Shown here one piece after another: positions 1 to 7,068 of a stretch of DNA of 10,176 bases. A model generated the notes under the pieces. It was not told where the DNA came from. It worked only from the letters and a program-made list of their open reading frames with translations, and made no database searches. Positions within the stretch are counted from its first letter, which is position 1. Each line of letters begins with the position of its first letter. The DNA lies in contig CALSCQ010002925.1 of assembly GCA_943704525.1 (NCBI GenBank), positions 1 through 10,176 of the forward strand. Direction: 5' to 3'. The position numbers and the translations under genes were made by a program. Source of the DNA: Pigoraptor vietnamica (lineage: Eukaryota; Opisthokonta; Filasterea).

Positions 1-47
1 GGGGGGGGGGGTGGTGGTGGTGGTGGTGGTGGTAGTGGTGAGGTTGA
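1..47 (-). repeat. (GGT)n / poly-G tract at window edge, possible proline-rich exon
   Basis: The window opens with 11 G followed by about nine GGT/GTG triplets. On the minus strand a good acceptor (pyrimidines then CTTGCAG) ends at 48, so 47-1 could be an exon in phase with the PIN exon, reading Ser-Thr-Ser-Pro-Leu then polyproline. The intron would be only 37 bp and a PIN domain should not turn into polyproline right after its ELDG strand, so this is more likely intronic microsatellite. A contig end caused by a hard-to-assemble repeat would look the same. Confidence 0.4.
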
Positions 48-84
48 CTGCAAGAGACGAAGAACACACAACGCGTGCGCACAC

Positions 85-2054
85 CTTCATGCCATCCAGT
101 TCGGACATGACCGTCTCCGTGAGCACGACGAGAATGCGATCGCCGCCGGACGTCGCCAGCATGCCTTGCGCAGCGCGCTTCATGAGGGACGCGAACGAGA
201 ACGGCTGCTGCGCGAACGCCACCATACTATATGCGGCGTTGGTGTCCACAAACACGACGAGCGGGCACTCGCCCTCGGCCGCTGACTCGGCCGACTTGAG
301 CGCGGGTGCATCGTCCCACGACTGGTTCTGAAACGGAAACATGAAGAGGTGAAGCAGGGGCTGTCGCGCCGCCGGCACTGATCCGTTCGGCCCTTCGAGT
401 GCGGCCGATTCGGCGCCGTTTTGCGGCTCCAGTGACTCGAGGCCGTCGTCATCGCTTTCGCGGATGTCGTCGAGACTGTCCCCGTCTTCGCCGTCGGAAT
501 CGCGGGCGTCCTGCAGAAAGAACAGCTCGTCTGCTGCGCCGACGTAGAGTCAAAACAATGAGGAGGCGGGAGGAGGAGAGACAACCCACGACGCGGGCGC
601 ACACAACGATAATTACGTGCAAGGCAAGGGAGAAAGCCACCATTTGAAGCAGCCTGCAATGCCGTTGCTCATACCCGCGGTGGCGGACGGCGCCGTGGCC
701 GAACCAGTCCCGTTCAACGACCCCGACGACGCATTAGAGGCCTCTGCGCCGCTTCCCATTGGCCTGGCCGCCATGCACGGGCCGGAATTCTTGCACTGGC
801 GCGGCACTGGGCCCGAGAACGCCTTCGTCTCACCGCGTCGCCAGCCAGCAAGCGCGTTCGTGTGCTCGCTCGACTGCGCGGGACACCATTCCGTGGGTGA
901 AAGGACGGACAGCGCCTGCTCCACCGCGATCGTGTTGAACTGCGATCGGTAAGGACGGGACGAATTCACAAAAACAGACCGGTGAGATTGTGCAAAGAGG
1001 AGCCAAACAGACCTACTATGGCACGGAACGATTGTAGCGACAATGGAGTCAGTGCGCACAAATCAAACATGCCGGCGATAGAGACCTACAACGGACCCAC
1101 CTCCATGCGAAGCCAGAGCGGCTGCGGGGCACGCGCGTAGTGTCCGCACTCCTTCACGGCGCGAAATATCGCGATGGCGCCGAGCGTCGTTATCTTGTTG
1201 TGGCTGAGGTGCAGCTCTGCCATCGGGTGCGGCTGCGCGCGGATGAGCGCTGCAAGGCGACCGGCCGTTCCGTCCCCAAGCCTGTTCATGTAGAGCCACA
1301 ATACCGACACGCGCAACCAGGACACGTGACCGGTCAGCATGGCGACGACCTCCCCCGCCGAAGCGTCCGAGAGGCAGTTGCGCTCGAGTCCAAGCGCGAG
1401 CGTGACGGGGGCCGCGCCGTTCTTCGCGCACTCGCCGAGCACGTCACCGCCATTCTCAGCCGCCACTCGCGTGCGGACAGCGATGAGCCAGTTCTCGAGC
1501 CACTCGCACAGCCGCTGCGATCCCTTGTGCGTCAGGCGACCGGGCGGCGCGTCGGTTAGCTTGATCTTCACGGCCGCGACAGTTCTCGTTCGCCCGTCGC
1601 GCCACGTCTGCGGAAACAGCCGCGAGTGTCCATTCACAGCCAGCGGAGCGCCGCCATCACCAAGATCCACCCTTCCAAGCTCGGTCAAGTCGTGCCCAGG
1701 GATGCGGCCCTTCGCTGGCCCTTCGCGCAGTGGCGTCGGCCGCGAAGGAGACGGCCCCGTCGGACCACCTCGACGCCCTCCACTGCCGCGCCCGGCTGAA
1801 GACGGCGACGCAGACGACGCAGCGCTGTCGGGCGTTCTAGATGCCCTCCCCAAAGGCTTGAGTCGGCCGCCCGATCCACCTGGAGATGCGTTGGCTCCGG
1901 CGCCATTGCGCGGAGGGGTTGCGTGGTCGAGCGAGCGACGCGACGTTCCGGGCCCGCCTTCGTGCAAAAACGAGCACGCGTCGCCACGACGGCACGCGCC
2001 GCGGGCGAAATAGGAGCAGGGTACGGTGCGGTAATTAGGGGACGAAGGATCCAT
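85..2054 (-). CDS. CCCH zinc finger - LRR - PIN domain protein (multi-exon, 3' end off window)
   Basis: Predicted RNA-binding, ribonuclease-like protein; function inferred from domains. Exons in transcript order are 2054-1101, 939-675 and 533-85, with introns 1100-940 (GTGGGT..CGCAG) and 674-534 (GTATGA..GCGCAG); phases agree at both joins. About 556 residues are visible. Residues 13-31 form a CCCH finger (C-x7-C-x5-C-x3-H). Residues 40-120 are a low-complexity Gly/Ser/Pro/Arg linker. Residues about 217-330 hold RI-type leucine-rich repeats such as VLWLYMNRLGDGTAG and AELHLSHNKITTLGA; the first splice join restores a repeat, PLWLRME|FNTI. An acidic stretch follows (about 407-442), then a PIN domain from about residue 497 with the metal-site motif VVFVDTN and the edge strand LVVLTETVMSELDGMK, as in SMG6/SWT1-like PINs. 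A donor AAG|GTGTGC at 84 leads out of the window. The start at 2054 is chosen because the finger follows at once; the frame is open further upstream but low in complexity. Confidence 0.8.
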
Positions 2055-2593
2055 GACTGCGACTTGGTTGGACAACGCGGAAAAGGATGTCCAACGCGGG
2101 AAAAAGAAAATTGGGCAAAGTTGGACAAAAGTTGGACAAAAGTTGGCAAAAAAGGAGTGTCCAACACAGAGGTGGTGACGCGGTACCTCCCACTGCCCTT
2201 GCCAACGAAGGGCTAATGCGGACAGAAGGAAGAAAAGGATCTGAGGAACGGTCCCGTTTGAGGGCTTCTGAAGAGGATTATGTCGCTCGGTGGTGTGTGT
2301 GGTCGGTGGCGCCAAACGACAGCGAGATTGGCTCGGATTGGCCCAACCGGTTACCACGGCATTTGGGTTGGCATTGCCCAACCGCCGTCACGCCAGTCGC
2401 CTTCTAGCACTTCTCTCGGGAAATAGACGGGGAAAAAAGGGGCGGCTTTGGTACCCGAATTGTGTGTCTTGCGCAGGGGTTTGACAGGCAGTTTTGGCCG
2501 GTTTAGTGGCAAACACAATTGCCAGGGGAGGGAAGCGACAACGCAAACAGCCAACGCACGCGGCGCAGCGCACACGACCACGCAATGTTCAGT
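2055..2593 (-). promoter_or_regulatory. Intergenic: 3' flank of ERG2 gene and promoter/5' leader of CCCH-LRR-PIN gene
   Basis: No convincing exon was found in these 539 bp. On the minus strand two CCAAT pentamers occur 10 bp apart (2341-2337 and 2331-2327), about 275-285 bp upstream of the ATG at 2054. Two near-identical ATTG(G)CCCAACCG blocks lie at 2337-2349 and 2373-2384. Closer to the gene lies a cluster of TTGGACA heptamers (separate entry). Reading the frame of the zinc-finger protein upstream gives a hydrophobic, repetitive extension judged to be untranslated leader. No AATAAA was seen downstream of the ERG2 stop. Confidence 0.45.
2068..2164. repeat. Cluster of five TTGGACA/TGTCCAA heptamers with an 11-bp tandem repeat
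   Basis: TTGGACA occurs on the plus strand at 2068-2074, 2121-2127 and 2132-2138, and on the minus strand (written TGTCCAA) at 2088-2094 and 2158-2164. Between 2110 and 2153 the block is an 11-bp direct repeat, gttggacaaaa, in two perfect and two degenerate copies. The first minus-strand copy pairs as an inverted repeat with the copy at 2068. The cluster sits 14-110 bp upstream of the ATG of the CCCH-LRR-PIN gene, in its probable leader or core promoter. Confidence 0.7.
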
Positions 2594-3384
2594 TTAGATC
2601 TTTCCCTGCAAGAGCTCCTTGCACACGAGCTTTCCGTACGTGTAGAAGGTGCGTGCGAGAACGATGGGATCGAGTGTCGAGGTGAGCGTGTCGGCAATCC
2701 CAAAGGGAAGCATGGCGGGGATGCAGCCGCGCGCGTACTCGAGCGCCCAGCACTTGTCCGGCATGCGGTAGCCCTGCAATTATTCGTTGAGATCGTTGGG
2801 TGAATAAAACGCAAACAACGAGGATTGCGTGCATTTATATTGCGTGCACGCTTGTCATTTGTTTGCAGACTACATCACACATTACACTCAGACTAGACAC
2901 ACATTACACACACACACACACAAAAAAAAAAAAACACACGCACTCGAGCACACACACAACCATGCACACGTCAATGGCGAGTGCAAGAAATGCGACGTAC
3001 CTTGGCGTGTCCCATGGGAAGGTGATGCAGCGTGCCGGGCTTGTACACCTCCTTCGTCATCTGTCCCTCCGAAAACGCCCACTGCTCTCCCTCGAGAATG
3101 ATGAAGTAGTCGTCGGCGAGGAACCGACCGGAGTATCCCTCGGTGCCAATCGGCGTGCCAAAGATGATGACGTACTCGGAGAGGGAAGCGTGCAGAATGT
3201 ACATGGCGCCCATTGCACCGCCCGCAATGTTGAAGAGCCAGTTCTGCTGCATGTTGATGTGGCCTGGGTACTTCTCGTTGAGGCGCGTCGCAATCAGCCG
3301 CACCATCTCCTCCGTCGGAAGGTTGCGGTTGATGGCGTCCTTGGCCACTTGGTGAAGGACTTCGGGGTCGAAAATGAAGCCCAT
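2594..3384 (-). CDS. ERG2: C-8 sterol isomerase (ERG2 / sigma-1 receptor family)
   Basis: Catalyses the delta8-to-delta7 double-bond shift in sterol biosynthesis at the endoplasmic reticulum. Exon 1 is 3384-3001 and exon 2 is 2773-2594; the 227-bp intron runs AAG|GTACGT to AATTGCAG|GGC, phase 0. The protein is 187 residues. Family landmarks read in order: FNIAGGAMGAMYILHASLSE, FGTPIGTEGYSG, ADDYFIILEG (the Asp-containing active-site strand), YKPGTLHHLPMGHAK, then across the join GYRMP and LEYARGCIPAMLPFGIADT (the catalytic Glu strand). It resembles fungal Erg2 more than animal sigma-1 receptor. The N-terminal membrane helix of Erg2 (roughly 30 residues) is missing: translation is taken to start at MGFIFDP, with AAAAAG before the ATG. 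The frame is open upstream to 3474 but encodes no hydrophobic segment. The intron holds a (GT)n tract and a T12 run on the coding strand. Confidence 0.93.
2774..3000 (-). other. Intron of ERG2 gene with (CA)n and poly-A/T microsatellites
   Basis: Canonical GTACGT donor at 3000 and TTGCAG acceptor ending at 2774. On the plus strand the interior carries a CA run near 2905-2922, about twelve A directly after it, and more CA near 2948-2958. The conserved ERG2 protein continues across the intron without gain or loss. Confidence 0.85.
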
Positions 3385-3867
3385 CTTTTTCAGCGGGGAG
3401 TGTGTGGAGATGGCGCGAGAGTTTTGTACAACGAATAGACACCGACAGTAGAGCCCGGACTTCCTTTCCTTCAATTAGCATCGGCACAGTTGTGGCATGT
3501 GTGCGGTGTCGTGTGTGCGCGTGCGTGTGTGTGTGTGCGTGTGTGTGCGTGTGCGCGCGAATGTGCGTGTCATGTGCTTTGCCCAAAAGGCGTGTTGCGA
3601 TTGGCTGGCATTTGGCGCGTGAGTTCGTTTTGTGGCTGTTACCTCCGGGGTGTGCGAACTGTGTGTGCGGCCGAAAACCTCGCAAGCAATTTTGGCCATC
3701 GTGCACACAACGGGCTTACAACGGGCTCCCTGGTCTCCGTTAAAGGACGCGCGCACGCACACACGCCAGAATATATTGCTCATTATGTCAAACAGTCGCA
3801 AAAATCAGCCCAACCTAAACCCGTGCGTCAAGCAGTCGCGCCGTGCGTTCAGCTTGTCGCGAACCGT
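3385..3867. promoter_or_regulatory. Intergenic: promoter side of ERG2 and 3' flank of the GT49 gene
   Basis: Both flanking genes read leftward. No credible coding exon was found. On the plus strand 3510-3566 is an imperfect GT/GC alternating purine-pyrimidine tract. The decamer acaacgggct is directly repeated at 3707-3716 and 3718-3727. An AATATATT stretch lies at 3770-3777, too far (about 390 bp) from the ERG2 ATG to be called its TATA box. No AATAAA was identified past the GT49 stop. Confidence 0.4.
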
Positions 3868-3884
3868 TCAGCTTGTCGCGAACG
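3847..3884. repeat. 19-bp perfect-core tandem duplication overlapping the GT49 stop codon
   Basis: gttcagcttgtcgcgaac(c/g) occurs at 3847-3865 and again at 3866-3884. The right-hand copy contains the stop codon (3870-3868) and last residues of the minus-strand glycosyltransferase; the other copy lies just 3' of the stop. A single duplication at the gene end explains it. Confidence 0.8.
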
Positions 3885-5629
3885 CCTTGTCGTCCGCAAC
3901 GCGACCGACCAAACCCCCAACATACGCGTCGTATTCCACTTGCATCTCCCTTCCATGGGCTTCGGACCTCTCGCGGGTCGTCGGGTCGTGAACTTTGACG
4001 AGGAAGGCCTTGTCGACAGTGTAGAAGTGAAATCCCTCGCGCACCATCGCCGCGACCTGCGCAGCGCGCTCCAAACTCGCCGACTCTGCCAAGCGCTCGT
4101 TGAACCGCGGGATGCGGTACTTGTTCGCGTAGACATTGAGCACCGTGTAGCCCTCGTTCACGATGCCCCATGGGGCCGCCTCCACGAGGGGCGTCGGCAC
4201 GTGCACGACCGACGGCGTCTTGTTTGGCAAGGGGATCGTCCCAAAGGCCCTCCCCGCCCACTTGGCGTACTCAATGGCGACTCCGCGCGGCGCGCACGTT
4301 GCCGCGGCGACGTTCCCGCATTGCTCCATGTTCTGACGCACCGTCGCAACGTCGTCGTTCGTTACGGCCGCTGTGCGCGTAATGGTGGCCCACTCGGCCG
4401 ATGGCGTGCCGCAGCGAGGCGGCCTAACGCGCCCACCGAGCCACAACTCGCGCAAGCCCGTCTGCGTGAGAGGGAAGAGGTGAAGGTCGCCGTTGCTGCC
4501 GTCCGTTGACAGCGCCTTGACGTGGGAGCTGGTGACCGGCGAGCCCGAGGCGCCCATGCACGGCTGTGACTGGAAGGTCGCCACGATGAACGCCACGCGC
4601 GGTCCGTGCGTCGCCATTTGCGGCAGCAGCGAAGAGAGGACGGCGTACGCGTCGGTCGAAGGGACGACGCCCGCATCAATGGGAAGGACAAATTCGGTCG
4701 TGGCGAGATCCACCGCGAGGTTTCGGAGGGCGGACGTGGGGACGTGGGCACTTCTTGCGCCGCCGTGGAAGGCGACAATGTGCGCATCGCGCAACGGCGA
4801 CGCCGCCGCCCTGACGTGTCGCGCAACTTCGTTGGCTATTCCCTCGAATTCATTGGTGCCGGGCTCGCCGGGGGCGTAGAGAACGGCGACCTTTGGCCCG
4901 CGCCAGTGTGCGAAGGCTGTCTTGATGAGAGATAGGTCGCCGACGACGCCGTGTACGGCGAGCGTCACGTCGTACGTCTCTTGACCGGGGAGTACGGGAC
5001 GTTGCGAGCGGTCGCTCGGTCGCGCGTTATTCAGTATCTGTGGGCATGTGAGCCGTTAATTTAGCTTTTGAATATGGACGTGCTCGTTAAGCACGCATCG
5101 TTAACCGCCGCACCTTGTAGCACGAGGGGCCAACACAGCTCGAGTTGCACGCACTCTTGCCGTCCGTGCCGCTCCATCCCACACAATACCGATAGCCTCG
5201 CGTCACACCCTGCGTGTTGTATGTCCGGCACGTCGCCGTGTCCTTCTCTTCCTCTGGCGTTGTTTGGCGCTTGAGCTGGTCGTCTGGCGTGCGTGCCCTG
5301 TTGGGATCGGCGTCGTAGCGGAGCGCGAAGGACGCATCGCGCCCAAAGTGGCGTCGTCCATCAAAGTTGCCCGTGATTGGCACGGTCATGTAGGGTTGGG
5401 TAGTGTCAACTTCGCGCAAGAGCAGAAGCTCGCCGTACCGCGTCCATACGATCGCGGCAAACAGGAGAACGAGGGGTACGGCCGCGAGCATTCTTCGCCA
5501 GTTCCAAGGGCCAACAACCACCCTTTCGTCGCGTCGTTGCGCCATAGAGGAGCCCTCCTGGCACTCGTCCTCTTCAGAGTCGACCTCACTGACGTCCTCC
5601 AGCACGCCCTGTTTCCATGTGCGACGCAT
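3868..5629 (-). CDS. GT49-family glycosyltransferase (B4GAT1/LARGE-type), type II membrane protein
   Basis: Likely Golgi enzyme adding sugar (glucuronic acid in the animal B4GAT1/LARGE relatives) to glycans; donor and acceptor here are unknown. Exon 1 is 5629-5114 (172 codons) and exon 2 is 5037-3868; the 76-bp intron runs AAG|GTGCGG to CCCACAG|ATA, phase 0, giving 561 residues. Layout is as expected for a type II enzyme: acidic cytosolic tail 1-45, membrane anchor about 47-63 (MLAAVPLVLLFAAIVW), then a stem with several cysteines and one NSS sequon. The fold starts right after the join (ETYDVTLAVHG, SLIKTAFAHWRGPKVAVLYA). It continues with EFVLPIDAGVVPS at the DxD position (about 286-298) and ends with the GT49 signature region PWGIVNEGY, PRFNERL, VREGFHFYTVDKAFLVKVHD. 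The second Asp of DxD is Gly (residue 295), so catalytic competence is uncertain. It could be a divergent or non-catalytic member. Confidence 0.86.
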
Positions 5630-6028
5630 CTCTGCGGCCGACTAAACCGGTGGCGGCTGAGTTGTTCGCGAGGTCTCACGTTTTCGTTCTAAGTAGCAGC
5701 AGGAAAATGAAGCCTCCGTCACAAACATAAGCAGATGCGCTCTCCCAGCACTTTCATGGTACTTGGACACTCGCAGAAGAGCGCGTGGACGGCATGCGCG
5801 AGTGGCACAGGGCATGTGAGTGCGGAGTGTGGAAGATTCCCAGTAGATGGGTAACATCACGTCTTTTGTCCAGACAGCGTCACCCACTGCCACACGTGTT
5901 CGTGAAACTTCACTTGTTTTTGTTTTGTGTTTGTTCTAACAAGCGAACACGGGCACGTGCCGCAGAAGGACCAGTTAGAACGGCGGTGCAACGAAACTGT
6001 GTTTGTTGGCATAACATTGAATTGCGCG

Positions 6029-6107
<79 letters not shown>

Positions 6108-6111
6108 CACG
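5630..6111. promoter_or_regulatory. Divergent promoter region between GT49 (-) and rhodanese (+) genes
   Basis: The two genes start head to head, with ATGs at 5629 and 6112, so these 482 bp must hold both 5' leaders and promoters. I see no coding exon, no clear TATA box and no terminator. The right end is occupied by a long (CA)n tract (separate entry). Confidence 0.5.
6032..6105. repeat. (CA)37 microsatellite directly upstream of the rhodanese start codon
   Basis: Seventy-four bases of uninterrupted AC/CA dinucleotide end 6 bp before the ATG at 6112. Together with the preceding alternating attgcgcgcatac it makes a long purine-pyrimidine alternation, the classic Z-DNA-prone type. It is either transcribed as 5' leader or forms the core promoter edge. 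Confidence 0.95.
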
Positions 6112-6988
6112 ATGTGGGCACGTGCAGTGCGCATCGTTTCAATCGCAAGCGGTCGCCTTGTCCCTGCTGTACGGCAGCGCCCTTGCAACCCTGGGTCGCA
6201 AGGTGTCTTCCAACGACAAGTGTGCGCGCCTCTACCAGTTGCAATTATGATGCCGGGGCCCTTCCTTGTTCAGCGCAACGGCCACACGCAAACGCATCCC
6301 CCCGTACCACACGCCATTTCGTTTGACGAACTTTCTCGGAGACTCAAGGACAAAGAGGTACGATTGAGGAGCATCTCTCTTCGCTCATATTTTCTTTCAT
6401 CCCATGACTGTTTTGTTTGTGTGATGGACTGAATTGTTCGTTGGGCAAAATTCCGGTCTTGTGCTTGTCGACGTGCGCACGCACGCAGAGACAGCGGAAG
6501 GCATGATACCCAACGCCGTGCACATTCCACGTAAGTCCGGGCTTAACTTCGTCGGGGCTTGCTGTTTTCTTTTTTGTTTCGCCGTGACAGAGTTGTCCTG
6601 ATTTCATGAGAGATGCGTTCTAATTGCAGTGAACGAGATTCCCCTCGCGCTGCAAGCTTCCGACGAGGATCCCGACGACTTTGCCGAGCGCTACGGCGTG
6701 CCGGCGTTCGACAAGAACGCGGAGATTGTGTTTTATTGCAAGGCGGGCATTCGAAGTGACTCTGCGGCCCGCTATGCGCGACAGTTGGGCTTTGAGAGGT
6801 GCGTTTCTTTCCCCATTAGACGGGTGGCCGCTGATATTTCGTGTCGCCAGTAACTCGCTCAAAGCGGTTCGCTCTTTTCTTCTCTTTCCGTTGCCGCGAC
6901 TAAACTTTGGCGTGTGTCTTGCGCACACAGGGCACGCAACTACGCCGGCAGTTGGCTCGAGTGGTGTGAGCGCGCACCAGTTCCCTGA
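6112..6988 (+). CDS. Single-domain rhodanese / thiosulfate sulfurtransferase, probably mitochondrial
   Basis: Transfers sulfane sulfur through a persulfide on the active-site cysteine. Exons are 6112-6357, about 6437-6530, 6630-6798 and 6931-6988; about 188 residues. The N-terminus (MWARAVRIVSIASGRLVPAV) is Arg-rich without acids, like a mitochondrial presequence. The domain starts at ISFDELSRRL (about 69), continues LVLVDVRTHAE and GMIPNAVHIP, then across the phase-1 join L|NEIPLAL. The catalytic loop FYCKAGIRSDSAARYA has Cys near 150, and the domain ends NYAGSWLEWCE. Introns 2 (CAC|GTAAGT..TAATTGCAG) and 3 (AG|GTGCGT..CACACAG) are canonical and restore the frame. Intron 1 has a fair donor (GAG|GTACGA at 6358), but no AG lies between the in-frame stop at 6422-6424 and the VLVDVR strand; exon 2's start is therefore a guess. 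The C-terminus matches TSTD/HSP67B2-like proteins. Confidence 0.88.
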
Positions 6989-7068
6989 AAGACGCGCGCA
7001 CGTGTCTCTTTATACGTGAACGCGGATCGCCGGGGTCCAGCCTCGCAGCGATTCGCCCAGCGGCGTGC
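6989..7068. other. Convergent 3' junction between rhodanese and Abitram genes
   Basis: Only 80 bp separate the stop codon of the plus-strand rhodanese (6986-6988) from that of the minus-strand Abitram gene (7071-7069). Any normal-length 3' UTRs would overlap antisense or end within a few dozen bases. No AATAAA was seen on either strand. Confidence 0.7.

Noticed and set aside
180-659. Long minus-strand ORF of 159 codons, Ser/Arg-rich
   Set aside because: It is in a different frame from the PIN domain (533-85), which has recognisable DTN and ELDG motifs and fitting splice sites; the Ser/Arg bias is typical of an off-frame reading of GC-rich coding DNA.
1339-2013. Plus-strand ORF of 224 codons, Pro/Ser/Arg-rich
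   Set aside because: Antisense shadow of the CCCH-LRR exon; no domain, low complexity, and the minus strand has clear zinc-finger and LRR motifs.
3510-3566. Telomere-like or CRISPR-like array
   Set aside because: It is an imperfect GT/GC dinucleotide tract with no unit/spacer structure or telomeric TTAGGG-type repeat.
2888-3706. Minus-strand ORF of 272 codons rich in His/Thr repeats
   Set aside because: Off-frame reading through the ERG2 exon, intron microsatellite and intergenic (CA)n; the repeats keep it open artificially.
3490-4509. Plus-strand ORF of 339 codons
   Set aside because: Antisense to the GT49 catalytic domain and reads through a GT-rich tract; no domain motif.
5785-6111. Extension of the rhodanese frame upstream of the ATG at 6112
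   Set aside because: It would encode a long Thr-His run from the CA repeat; the ATG after the repeat starts a good mitochondrial presequence, so the upstream part is treated as leader or promoter.
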